Shown here piece by piece: positions 9,853 to 21,618 of a DNA stretch of 48,365 nt. Below the pieces are notes generated by a model. The model was not told the DNA's origin, searched no databases, and saw only the letters and a program-made list of their open reading frames with translations. Source of the stretch: Umbelopsis ramanniana AG (taxonomy: Eukaryota; Mucoromycota; Umbelopsidomycetes; Umbelopsidales; Umbelopsidaceae); the NCBI RefSeq assembly GCF_025399195.1, contig NW_026252181.1, positions 1 to 48,365 of the forward strand, written 5' to 3'. The position numbers and the translations under genes were made by a program. The first letter of the stretch is position 1. Each line of letters opens with the position of its first letter.

Positions 9853-12800
9853 TCAAACTGCTACAAATGTTGTATACACTTGTTGCTCGATGGAGTCAAT
9901 TTGTTGGTCAGGTTTTGCGTGTACTGTCGTTTGAGCATGTAGCTCGGCTTGAACTTCTACTAAAACTGAATCTCCTTCTTGGTATTGCTGAACTTGCCCA
10001 GGTGCCGAATCATCCTGTATCGGCTGTGCTTCTTGAACGACCTCCGAATTTTCATTGTTTGTACTCATTGCTTGCTGTTCTTGTATCTTGCTTTCTTCGG
10101 ACTGCTTGTTATTCACTTCTTCATGAGGTCTTTTCTCCTCTGAAATAACCTGCTGCTCAGGCGAGTCAGCATTGACAACTTCCAGGGTTGATACCTGATG
10201 CTGTTGTTCTTCCTTGGCCATATTTTCTCCCTCTGAATCATTCACCTGTCCTTTGAACTGTGAGTTTTCATGTCCGACTGCAACTTGGTATGATTCTTGA
10301 GATTCGTTGGATGTTTCACCTTGACCAACTTCTTTTTGTTGCGAACCATTCTTATTTTGTTCAATTGCATTCGGATTTGCGGTGTCTTCTTCCTTGACAT
10401 CATTCACTTGCTCTTTTTCTGGATGAAGTTGCAAATATCTTGCAGTCATTTGCTTGTACCGGATTTTTCGGATTTCCTTGACTTCAGCATAACCTGCGGA
10501 CGGAGTGCTCTGGACACCTATGTATCTTTCTTTAACCTTTGTTCCTTGAGTTTTAGCCTTCCAAGCATTGAATTTGATTTCTCTAGCCTTGATATTGATC
10601 TCATGTTCTTCACCAGGCTGGTAATCTATCGTATACGTATCTCCAAATACGTCTACGTATACCGATTGCATCTCTTGCTCAGGTTGCGTGTTGATAGTTG
10701 GCGTAGGGTAATTCTGACAGTTAAATTTGGAGGATGATATTTCACATTCAGCTTTCGTCCAAGGTGTTCCATATGTTGTAGGGACAAGTTTCAGGAAGCT
10801 GTAGCAGGAAGCGACGAAAATGGCAGTAAAAAAGATTAAACGCAGACCAAGTGCTAAGCGAATAGTAATAACTTCAAATGCTATAGATGTTCCCAAAATC
10901 ATGAAATAGACGCTCAAGAGACTGTCGGACAAGTTCGTTTGGATTGGTAGAACATATGTAAGAGCTGAGGTAGAAACGATAGCAGTGAACAGAAATCCAA
11001 AGGATTGTACGTAGAATTCTTTGGGTGGAAGAGTCTGATATGCTATTAAGATTTTTGATTAGGTTGTGAGCTGAAAAGTTATCACTCAAAGAAGACAGAA
11101 TAAAGACCCACCTCTCCATTCCGAGCTTCCTTGAGACCTTGTAAATGATGGCCATTGAATTCCGCGCTTGGAGAGTAAAGAATTTAAAACAGAAAATAGC
11201 ATATAAAATACGGTTATAGCACACCCAGTCCAGGCAACTGTTGGGTTTAGTGCAGTCGCGACTTGGAGACCAACATCTTCTTTCCAAAGTTGCATGGTTT
11301 CTCTATTGAGCAGCCATTGGTGTGGTTGACTAGCTTCAAATCTGACAGAGTCTGCATTTGGAATAACCTTGTCATAGTTTCTCATCAAGCCGTGTACTTC
11401 CTGAAGCTTTTGGTAAAAGTTTGATTTTTTATATTCCACACGATCGGTCTCTACCATTTTAACTAAATTTTTGATTTTGAATTTTTGGTATCCGTCTTGA
11501 GATTCACAGCAATGGTATAAGGAATATGAACTTACGTGTTGGATGTATGGAATTCTCGACTAACCAAGTGCTCACTTCCTGTTTAGCGTCGTTTCGGCAA
11601 GCTACTTCAAAATGCCCTTTGGCATAATCAGGTAATTTTACATGGTGTGCTGTCAGATAGCATCCGCGACTATGTTTCAAGCGAAATTTGGTGGACAGAG
11701 CCTTGAGTCTATCTTTCGATGTCGCATCTTCATGGTCATGATCAACAATTTCTACAGTCCAAAAATCGTTATGATCCTCGGTAAAGATGTCTCCATAAGC
11801 ACTGAATTGTTATGATGAATTGTGTGCCATGAAGCAATATATCATTAAAGCAATCTTAGACTTACGTCACTTCAAAAAGCTTATGCGATATCGGGGCATG
11901 TTTTTCGTGGCTATGGAGCTTTTTTAATGTTGAAAAGTGTTCCAGTCTGATCTTCTGCTTATTTTCGACCCAATTAATCGGCTGGCTTGCATTCCATAAC
12001 GAATCTGCCTTTTGCAACACCCAACCATTGTTGAGGTCCTGGAAAGGGTATGCAGTGACTTGTTGCTCTACAATTTCGATGAATGGACGAGGTTGATTAA
12101 CACGCAGTAGTTTGCCAAATGTAGTCAATGCGCGAGTGAATACTTACGTGAAGATCCATCTATCCAAGAATGTTCATGCGAATGAAGGTAGCCAACATGG
12201 CTGTTGAAGTGTCGTAAGTGAACCTTGGAGCCATAAGCGACGTCTAGAATTTTAAACATTATTTTTTGAAAAAAAGACTTCTATGGTAAATCAATTAGTA
12301 TCATTATGTCATTACCATTCTGCGATGAGCCAACTCTAATCGCGTTTATGGAAGATCGTAGTTCAGGGCTGAGCAACAAATCATGATCACCGGATTGGCC
12401 AAGTAAATGAAAATGAACCTGGAAGCACAGAAGATAGACTCCTAACGGAATAATTATCATGGACAAGATTCGTGAAGAAACTTCCTTGACAATTGAAGTC
12501 TAATCACGGGTTTCATTCACTTAGAACTGGAAAGATCCTATACAGATAAAAATATGTACGTACAATCGGATTCATTCGGTCTCCCAACAAGCACCACATT
12601 TGACGAGCACTGGAAGCCCAAAATAATGGTAGCAAAAGGAACCCGGTCCAGCTTACGCTAAAGATATTTTGCGTTAGCGCAGCTTTCATAACCTTACAGT
12701 GTAATCCAGCTTTACCTCATGGCACCACCTATGCAGATGCCAGTCAAGGTTTGCCATGTCCACCATTTGAAGCAGTAGGGGCTAGCATAGAATATCGGTT

Positions 12801-13618
12801 TAGAAACATGAGTCACTCCTCACACCCGCATTATAATACCTACTTGTTTTGATAATTATGGAAGTTCACCCACATCAGGATCGAAGAAGCAGCAAAAAAT
12901 CCTAACGGTGCTGCAGTCAGGATATGTCTATGCTGCGAAATGGATCCATTTTCGACAATCAGCAAAGCGGCGGCTACCAAAGCCGTCAGCGATTTGTGTC
13001 CCATCAACTTCAGAGTAATATATGCAATGGGAACTTGAAGTGCTCCAAATACTGCAGAGACAAGTCGTAGCTGAACATACGGAAAGTCTGCAAAGGGTCT
13101 GGGACATATTAGTAAATATGCATAGCATGAGTGTGCACGGCTTTTTGGATTCACTCACTGCCCCATGTACATCAGATTCTTTTGTCCTTGGTATCCAAAG
13201 CATCTGGCAGCCAAAGTGTAAATCAAGGTTGCCAGAGGAGGATTTCGATCTATGAAAAACTTTCCGTTCATGTATTGGTTAACACCATAGCTGGTATTAA
13301 ACTCTCCAAGCCTACGTGATTTGTGTCAGTTGAATGGAGTTTTTTAGTTCCACAAGCATATGGCATATATACTAACACGCTCGTATCAATGCCATGCAAC
13401 ATCCATGTCCTAGTTGCCAAAGCTAGTGCAGTGACTACCAATAACAGTGTGATTTCAGATTTGCTATGAAAGACGTTTACTCTGTAGAAACGTGGGCGAT
13501 ATTTTTTGGAGCCTGCCTCATGATAGTCGAATGTATCTTCGTGAGGTTCATAAAGAGCAGGCGTCAAACCCAGTCCTTTTGTTCCTTGAGATTTACGGTA
13601 TCGCAGCGTATAAGTCAT
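9853..13618 (-). CDS. divergent PMT2-type dolichyl-P-mannose:protein mannosyltransferase with long C-terminal tail, 1032 aa
   Basis: Eleven exons: 13618-13377, 13311-13159, 13098-12844, 12781-12716, 12657-12564, 12499-12316, 12243-12148, 12067-11866, 11801-11536, 11462-11112, 11042-9853; all phases agree. GT39 PMTs transfer mannose from Dol-P-Man to Ser/Thr in the ER. Seen: the multi-pass N-terminal half, the PMT/MIR core with YGSKVHLRHFNSHVGYLHSH and SSQQQVTAYPFQDLNNGW (PMT2-like wording), then C-terminal membrane helices. The first-loop DE motif reads GE and the family HPPLGK reads NPPLAT. A region of about 270 residues after the last helices begins as an ordered Lys-rich part and ends Q/E-rich; it is absent from usual PMTs (about 750 aa). 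Activity is doubtful; it may be a regulatory or substrate-specific paralog. The start has an in-frame stop just upstream. Confidence 0.85.
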
Positions 13619-14062
13619 GGTGAAAAGACCAGGATAAGTCTAGGGCTCTGTTTCTCTTTATTGGTTAGAAAATTGTAGATATCCATATAACTAATTAAAG
13701 CAGTAGTGAAGGGGTGGCAATCAAGGGCCATTTTCACCTGCAAATAAGATACCATTGATGTCGAATTATGCAACCACCTTGCTCTTGTAGGAACTAAAGA
13801 ATGAGTCAGCCCTATAACCTGAGAGCTGATAAACATACTATGCACCAAATGAAAATAAAAATGACTTATATATGAAGATGTTTACTTGCACCTTGCTTTG
13901 CTTTTTTGAAACGATCTGAGCAATACTCCAGGGCGTAAAGGGGGAGGACTTTTTATGTTACGGAGATTGAAAATATGAACAGTCCCAAACGCTTTTCTTT
14001 TCCATTTTTTTTTGTGGAAGGCAGAGCAGTAAAATCTTACAGCTGACGACTTTGCTCACATA
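13619..14062. other. divergent promoter between the PMT-like gene and DIS3
   Basis: A 444-bp gap. A minus-strand open frame (13848-13615) overlaps the PMT-like start but is in another frame and lacks family features. T-rich and A-rich tracts near 13998-14016 lie just upstream of DIS3. No other gene seen. Confidence 0.5.
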
Positions 14063-17000
14063 ATGTCATTAAGAGCGAAATCATTCATAAAGCGCACAAA
14101 GAAGGGGAATGTCATCAAAGTCATCAAAGAGCACTATCTAAGAGACGATATCTGGTGTTCGTCAGCCTTATGTGAATCTTGCAATCACACCGACGCACTC
14201 CTCTCAGCAACACCTCGGGCAACAGAGTCGTTCCGTACTCCTCATTATATTGTACCCGATACAAACGTGTTCATGAACCAAGTATGCATACAGAAAACTC
14301 ATATTCAATACTCAGTTTCCGATTGACCATTGAACACTATTTTCTAAAAATTACAGATTGATATCATGGAGCATCCAGCAATCAAAGATGTGATTGTTCT
14401 ACAAACTGTTCGAGAAGAACTTCGCCATTTGAGCATGCCAATTTATAACCGTGTCAACGCTATTGTTGCCGACAAAAATAAGCGCTTTTATGCATTTTCG
14501 AACGAGCATCACAAAGAAACCTACATTGAAAGAATGAAGGATGAAAGCCCGAATGATAGAAACGACCGAGGTAATGATAGTTGATCCCGACATATGCTGA
14601 CGAAGCATTTTATTAATATTCATCGTCTCATATCAACAGCTATTCGAGTATCTGTTAAATGGTACGCTAATCATTTAGCGAATGGCAAGAAAAAGGCACC
14701 AATCACTGTGGTCATGCTTAGTGATGACCGAGACAATCGAGAAAAGGCAAAATCCGCAGCAATAAAATGTAGCTCCGTTCGTGACTATGTAGCTGATTTG
14801 ACGGATTCTCCTGAGCTGGTAGACATGGTAGTGTCTGCCAAGGATGCTTCAGAAGCTCAAGCAAAGGCTGATGGCAAGATTGAGTACGAGGAAGTAAGTG
14901 CAGAAAATGCTTACAAACGTTGTACATAGAGCTTGTTTCTAATTTTTGTTTCGCAGCACTTGAGCCAGGTTCAAATAGCAAATGGCGTGAAGAACGGCAA
15001 ATTCTCACAAGGTACTCTCAACATTAGTGGCCACAATTATCTGGAGGTATAGTACTTCAAGACCGTATAATTCACAAGTGAAATTGAGAGCTGTGACTGA
15101 TTCATATGATCACTAGGCTACTGTCATGGCAACAGTGGAGGGGAAACAACAGAATGTATACATTGTCGGTCGTAAGAACATGAACCGTTCCATCCAAGGT
15201 GATACTGTAGCAATTCAAGTTCTGCCAAAATCCGAATGGAAGAAGACAGCATCTGTAGCGATAGAGGAGGATGAAGATGAGGCCACGGAAATGAAAGCAG
15301 AAAGCGAAAATACTGACGGAATGGATGTTGACAATGCACTTCCTGAGATGCCTACGGCCAAAGTGGTTGGAATCATCAGAAAGAAATGGAGACCATACTG
15401 TGGTTTTATTAGCAAGAAATCTATTCACGGCACAGAAGGATCCACATCGGCACAAAACGTCATCTTCCGCGCCATGGATCGTCGAATACCTAGTATCAAA
15501 ATTAGGACTACACAAGCTCATACTTTAGCCGGGCAAAGAATTGTTGTAGCTATAGACTCTTGGCCTACAACATCTGTGTAAGTGGATACTACCATCTGTA
15601 GAGTATGATTGCCAATAAGCTAATCACTTTTGACAGCCTTCCGTTAGGACATTTTGTCAAAACACTTGGTTCATCCGGTGACAAGGAGACGGAAACTGAA
15701 GTTTTGCTACTGGAGCACGATGTTCCATTCCAAGAGTTCTCCAAGAGAATTTTGGAAGATTTACCTGCAGAAGGCGAAGACTGGGTGGTGTTGGATAAGC
15801 ATGTTCATAACGAGAGACGAAGAGACTTCCGACATCTCAATGTGTGCAGTATTGATCCTCCTGGTTGTACGGATATCGATGATGCTCTACACGTTCGTGC
15901 TTTGCCAAATGGCAACTTTGAGGTTGGCGTTCGTAAGTGTTTGAAGATTCGTCGGAAAATTCTTACGGGATATTGGGATGCTCACTGTCTTTTTATAGAT
16001 ATTGCTGATGTTACATACTTTGTTAAGCCGGGAATGCCCATGGATGAAGAGGCAGCCGGTCGTGGAACGACCGTATACTTGGTCGACAAACGTATTGATA
16101 TGCTTCCGTCCTTATTGGGAACCAGTGAGTACCGATTATTCCTTTCTACAAGCATGGTGTTCTTAAGGCTAAATTCATGACCTCCATTGCAATAGATCTG
16201 TGCTCCCTGCGCTCAAACGTAGAAAGGCTTGCATTTTCATGTATCTGGGTATGTCTGTCTTTTTGTACGTCTATCTCTCAACCTTCAAGTGGCTGATCTA
16301 TTCTCAATTGTAGGAAATGAATGAAAATGCCGAGATAGTCAACGTTGACTTTACCAAATCGGTTATCAAATCCAAGTTTTCCTTCACATACGAAGAGGCA
16401 CAAAATAGAATCGACGACGAGTAAGTTTTATTGAACAGGTTACCAGACAAGTAAACTCACACTCCTAACATATGGTTTTGCTTTTTGTTAGTCGGATGCA
16501 AGATGATGTCACAAAGGGCATTAGGACACTGAATAGCTTTGCAAAGAAGCTGAAGCAGAGACGATTGGAAAAGGGTGCTCTTACTTTAGCCTCACCCGAA
16601 GTGCGCTTCAATCTGGAAAACGATTCTCAAGATCCTGTGGACGTCGAATTGAAAGAGTTGAAGGACACCAACGCTCTTGTTGAAGAATTCATGTTGTTGG
16701 CCAATATCTCTGTAGCTGAAAGGATATATTCTAAATTCCCTGACTCTGCCTTATTAAGACGACATCCAACCCCACCCGACTCCAATTTTGAAGAACTTAG
16801 ACGAGCTCTTAGTGAGTTCAACATCAGCTTGGAAACTTCTACATCTAAGGAATTATCCGATTCTTTAGACCGAGCAGTGGTACGTTTTTCAGTGGACATG
16901 CATAGAATGATATCGTCGCGAGACCTTTGCTGACAATATGGCTTTTGACAGATACCTAGTGACCCATACTTCAACAAAATGGTACGCATTATGACTACCC

Positions 17001-17884
17001 GATGTATGTTGCAGGCACAGTATTTCTCGTCTGGAACGGAAGCTGAGCAAGATTTCCGCCATTATGGTCTGGCTTGTCCTATATACACCCATTTTACGTC
17101 TCCAATCCGTCGTTATTCAGGTATGCCTATATTGGTTCACAGTGGCCAGCCATTTGCGGTGCATAAAACTAATTATTCAACTCCCTGTAGATGTTATGGT
17201 GCATCGCTTGTTGGAAGCTTGCATAGACGCCGATCTTACTTATGGACAAGAATTGACCGATAAGATGAGAATGAAGGAGCTGTGCGATAGTAAGCAATAT
17301 AATGTCCTTCATAGCCTGTTCATGTATAGCAAATGTTAAGCACCTGTATCTTCACAGATTTGAACTTTAGAAATCGCATGGCACAGCAAGCAGCCAGAAG
17401 CTCCGTGGAGTTGTACACCAACTTATTCTTCAGGAACAAGGTGGTGGAGGAGGACGGTCACGTCATTCGCATTTTGAGAAACGGATTTGTAGTCCTTGTA
17501 CAAAAGTAAGATTTTGATTTAATTAATCTATACTCGAGTTGATTTGTTAGAGTGTTTTTTAATGTTTCTATGTCATTCAGATACGGTATCGAAGGTGTGG
17601 TTTACACTTCCGGTGATCAGGTCACTTCTAAGAACGACATAGTGTATGATCAACACACAAATTCTCTCACCTCAGGTGATGCACAAATCAAGATATTTGG
17701 AGAAGTTAAAGTTAGAATTCAAATCGACGGCGATCTGGAAGGCATGAGGCAGAAGATGAAGATGAGTCTCATCAAGCCCTATATCGCCGGATTCTCTGTT
17801 GAAGTTGATGAGCAGGCTCCAAAGGCGTCAAGATCTATAGAATTACCCGATCACGTTAAGCCTTCTAAGAAGCTCAAGCTGTAA
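14063..17884 (+). CDS. DIS3: DIS3/RRP44 catalytic subunit of the RNA exosome, 975 aa
   Basis: Fourteen exons: 14063-14281, 14357-14570, 14640-14893, 14957-15046, 15117-15577, 15637-15932, 15999-16124, 16196-16248, 16314-16420, 16492-16879, 16952-17120, 17191-17289, 17358-17505, 17581-17884; every phase agrees. Dis3 is the processive 3'-5' exonuclease (RNB) and endonuclease (PIN) of the exosome. Seen: the CR3 cysteine motif C32, C37, C40; PIN motif VPDTNVF with D66; two cold-shock-like domains; RNB catalytic motif [12 protein letters not shown] with D486, D492, D494 and D495; [20 protein letters not shown]; a C-terminal S1 domain; and a basic tail. Acidic insert EEDEDEATE at about residues 300-310. 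The length fits yeast (1001) and human (958). Both nuclease centres look intact. Confidence 0.97.
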
Positions 17885-18566
17885 AGCCGTCTGCAGCTTT
17901 GAATGGCGAGCATATGTATTTACATGTAATATCGTATTATTTTCATTCATCATGAGAATAAACTTTATCCAGTGAGGGGCTTTTTGAAACGGAGATGTTT
18001 ACGATCATTCAAAACATAGCATACACTTATTCTGTTCCCTAGTCCCTTTGCAAGTTTGCCACTGCTTTGCAGCAAAGGTTAAGGGTATGGCGAACACGAC
18101 AAACAAACATAAAAAATCATATGCTAAGGGGAACAAGGGGTCAAGCCAAGCACTGAAGGCTTTATTTACGGTCCTTTACTTTCCACCAAAATCGTAGCTT
18201 ATAGGAGTGAAAAGAAAGATGTCTCTTTATATAGATCGAATAGATGGAGGGTATATGTCAAGGGAAGTTTCCGAGTTACTATGTCAGGGCGACATTTTTT
18301 TCTTTTCGTCTGACAGCGAGATAGATTTTTTCTACTATGAATGGGGGTGCAATAACTGTGTAACAAAAGAAAAACGAAGGATGGAGAAAACAGAAAGTTC
18401 TATAGGTAACGGATTTTACGTTTAGAAAAAACCAAGAAAAAGTAAGTAGGGCCTTGGGATATGAAAGATAAAGAATTGGACGGTAATTACATGCGCCTAA
18501 CTAGTATTATGCGAAACTATGGCAGCATCTGTTTGGCGCTGCCTAAAATGAAACGGAGATGGCAAA
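17885..18566. other. convergent 3' flanks of DIS3 and the homeobox gene
   Basis: About 680 bp between two convergent stop codons. GAGAATAAAC near 17953 may be the DIS3 polyadenylation signal. A 72-codon plus-strand ORF (18207-18425) has no recognisable features and lies where the homeobox 3' UTR should be, so it is not called. Confidence 0.5.
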
Positions 18567-19949
18567 TTATATGGACATACTCATAGAGACAGGGGTGTTG
18601 ACGAGATCAAACGAATTCATTTGCAGATTGATGGAGTCGACAGAGTTGCTATCTAATGGGTGCGCGTGATCATTGGCAACACTAGAGTTTGATGAAAGGC
18701 AGTTACTGTTCTCGTCAGTAAGGTCAAAGTCGTTGAGTTGAGATTGGAGTTCAAATGGAGGACTGTTGGGTTGGAAAGTGATGACACTGTTTTGTTGATC
18801 GTTTGGGCTGTTGATAGAGAAAGCCCTACATAACAGAGGAGAAAAGGATGGATTGGCCATGGCGTTTGGAGGTATAGAATAATTCGATATACATGGTTCG
18901 GACATTCGGCGGGATGCTCGCATCTAAATGGTTATTCCGGGTCAGTAAACTAGATTTGCTATCTTTTTTAAGGTATATTGTCTTAAGCCATTAATAGTTA
19001 CCTGCATCGAGTTCATGTAACAGTTCATGTTTTCCGCCAAAAAGCTAGTATTGGGAATCACATCTTCTGGAATACCTTGCAGTTTTTCTCGGTTAGCACT
19101 CGCCATGTTGGTGTACATGGTATTGATTAAGTCTCCTGGGCAAGATTTGCGTCTCAATAAACCAGCATTGTAAGGCATTGAGTAGTTTGCCGCTGGTCTG
19201 CAACGCATGCTGTTGCCACGCATTGGCCCTGGAGCCGAGTGCTCAATTGATGATGTTATTAAGTTATTGAATTGGTGAGTTTGAAAATCATTACTGGGGA
19301 AATTGAACCAAGCATTTCCATCAGCACGGAACCTTGGAGATAAGGAAGCAGTCTCATCATGAAGGTTATTTGTTGTTTGAGAAAATGGAATTTTAGCACT
19401 GAATGCGGAATACATGTCTTCGTTTTGTGGGGTTTTGGTCTCCTTTGAAGGGCTGCTAAGACTTCCTTGGCTACTGGAGCTCGGCGAGGAATAACCAAGA
19501 CCACTGCTAGCTGGTGAGCTGGGGTCATCTTGCAAAGAGCCTTCCAATCGCTGTTTTTCATCTTGCTGTTTTTGAAGCTTAGCCTTTGCTCTGCGATTTT
19601 GAAACCACACCTGAACGCCACGAGGAGTCATGTTTAATTTCTGGGCCAAGATTCGACGAACGGCAGCACTTGGCTTTGGATTTTCCATGAAAGTTCGCTC
19701 CAGGACTTTGAATTGAGCTCTAGAAGTGCGTCGTCGATGCTTTATTTCGAAAGGGTTGTAAAAGGTTGGCTTGAAATCACCATGAGGCATTTGATGAAAT
19801 GTGTCAAACAAAGTGTTGGTATAAATTGTTGACGAGGTGAGATCGTCGCTTCCCTGAGATACTGCGGCTGCTGCCGCAGCGGCGGCTATGGAAGAAGAGA
19901 CATTCGGGAATGACATGTGTGATTGTGGTAGCAATAGTTCGTACATCAT
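18567..19949 (-). CDS. homeodomain transcription factor, 434 aa
   Basis: Two exons: 19949-19002 and 18923-18567, phase 0. Seen: an Ala run (about residues 22-29), then a homeodomain at about 70-126, with HRRRTSRAQF at its start and the recognition helix GVQVWFQNRRAKAK (about 111-124). It resembles fungal homeodomain regulators of the Phx1/Pho2/Yox1 type and is not a TALE or mating-type class. The rest is Ser/Gln/Asn-rich and probably disordered. RRKSCPGD and RASRRMSEP resemble basophilic kinase or 14-3-3 sites (inference). The second exon begins with ATG, so an alternative short product cannot be excluded. The gene has the longest upstream non-coding region in the left part of the window and a TATA box, which suggests regulated expression. 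Confidence 0.92.
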
Positions 19950-20056
19950 GTCTGGAAGGTTGGCTGGAATATTAGCAAGTAGAGGTCTTTAATGGTGCAC
20001 AGGATGAGGGCCTGGCTTTACTATGGTGAGAGGGGCACAGGATAGAAATAGATGAC

Positions 20057-20064
20057 CTTTTATA
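20057..20064 (-). promoter_or_regulatory. TATA box of the homeobox gene
   Basis: The minus strand reads TATAAAAG, about 110 bp upstream of the homeobox ATG at 19949. It is the clearest TATA element in this upstream region. Confidence 0.55.
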
Positions 20065-20972
20065 GGATGTCGAGGAGAAAAAGTAGCAGCATCGGCGTTT
20101 TGATTTTATTTTACAGGGACGGAGACCTGCCCTGCCCTCGCGCGCACTTGATATGGCCTCCTTGCTTAGGATAGCGAAAGCCTGGCACAAGTACACAAGA
20201 GTCAGGGGAATGGCTAAGCTCAGGGGTATGGCCAAAAGTGAAGCTACACAAGAAACGATTTGTTTATGAAAAATTCATCACTAAAGGGATCTGCCTCTCT
20301 AACTGTGGCAGTGTTTATGATAATGGGAACAGATGCGTACTGTTTCTCCGAAGATGAGCCAGATAGCTCAGTACGATACACTTCATTACATACATATAAG
20401 AGATATTCGGTGCCAACACAAACCGAAGGAGCGGATAAACCTGGCACGTCCTACGTTCGTCTGCTTACCTCGCATATACTAGACCATAGCTGAAGAGTCC
20501 CTTCCAGTACTGATCCCGCAATCGTCAGCATCAGCCTACCGAGAGGGTACTCAATAGGGGTAAACGCAGGGCAAGGGCGGGAATGTTCTTCTTTAGGTGA
20601 AAGCATTCTGATGCACGTTCCCAATAGATTTCACAAACAATGGAAAATCGATTGATGACTCGCTCCTTTCGCGCATGAGCCTCCCCATTTCTTTTCTCTT
20701 TGTTTTGGCTATAGTTTGTGAGCTTTGTTCTTGACTCTCATCATTTCGCACTATCTATAACAATATAGGAAGCGATCTTCAGCGTAACTATAAATATGGC
20801 GCTAACATGTGCTTAGCATTGAGAGTATGGCAGATAAATCTATTAAATATGCGAATAGTGACATGGCTGGCCCCTTTGTCGCGGCGACCCCCAATAGTAT
20901 CACCCTGGATTTCATTCATTTAATCAAATGCGATTTGGTAAATCCGGCCTGCAGATGAGATCACACAGAGTT

Positions 20973-20995
20973 ACTCTCTCCATGGGTGAGAGAGT
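20973..20995. repeat. inverted repeat with 8-bp arms
   Basis: ACTCTCTC (20973-20980) and GAGAGAGT (20988-20995) are exact inverse complements separated by 7 bp. It could be a hairpin or a dimer-binding site in the homeobox upstream region. Confidence 0.5.
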
Positions 20996-21520
20996 CAGTG
21001 TGGTCAGGGCTAAGTTGATTTGACACTTCTAAATATTAGCGCTTCAAATGGTTATATAGAGTGTGGACATCACGATGGTGGTTCAATGCAAGGCTTTCTA
21101 GCGTGATCTATTTTACGAAAAAGCTGCTACACACAATCTTGAGTCGCGACAGTGGACTGGCAACGAATCGTAAAAGTGCGTGGACATGTCGATTATGATC
21201 ATTCCTCAGGTGCTCAAGGGTTGCCATGTCAATTTGTATCACCATGAGAGGATCGTGGCAAAATGGACCCTGTAGATCCAATGCTCTCCTCCCTAAGGAA
21301 CAGCAGGAGATGGATAGAATTCACCAGGTCATCTGATACCACAAGGTAGGCACTCTGTGGAGTTTGAGCTAGGGTCGCTTACCAATCTTTCTACTTTTCT
21401 TTTATTTTAAGAAGACCGCGTAAATTACAAAAATTCGGCACCTTGGAATGGCAGTCTGCAAGCCACTTCCTATTTCCTGAAGGGCGCCCCTCAATATGAC
21501 AAAATGACTTCATTCCTCTT

Positions 21521-21540
21521 CCTGAGATTTAAGTCTCAGG
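21521..21540. repeat. inverted repeat with 7-bp arms
   Basis: CCTGAGA and TCTCAGG flank a 6-bp centre. It lies 79 bp downstream of the DPH2 stop codon (minus strand), with a TATATAAG sequence (21559-21566) between them. It could be a 3' UTR hairpin or a regulatory site. Confidence 0.4.
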
Positions 21541-21618
21541 TACAATAGAGCGACACTTTATATAAGGCAAAAAGAAAAGCTTCTATACACAGAAAAAAGC
21601 CTTGATTTTTACGGCTAA

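Larger units (their letters stand above)
19950..21618. other. 1.67-kb upstream region of the homeobox gene and DPH2 3' flank
   Basis: No gene recognised. It holds the homeobox promoter, several short ORFs without coding character (for example 19972-20235 and 20260-20493) and two inverted repeats listed separately. The sequence is noticeably richer in G+C than other intergenic stretches. An unannotated non-coding RNA cannot be ruled out from sequence alone. Confidence 0.5.

Noticed and set aside
10297..10737. Plus-strand 146-codon ORF
   Set aside because: Antisense to the last exon of the PMT-like gene; no features of its own.
13150..13210. Suspected frameshift in PMT-like exon 2
   Set aside because: Came from misreading one base; on recheck the frame runs cleanly to the donor at 13158.
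13615..13848. Possible upstream exon of the PMT-like gene
   Set aside because: An in-frame stop sits just before the ATG at 13618 and this frame has no family sequence.
18207..18425. 72-codon plus-strand ORF
   Set aside because: Lies in the probable 3' UTR between convergent genes, with no recognisable motif.
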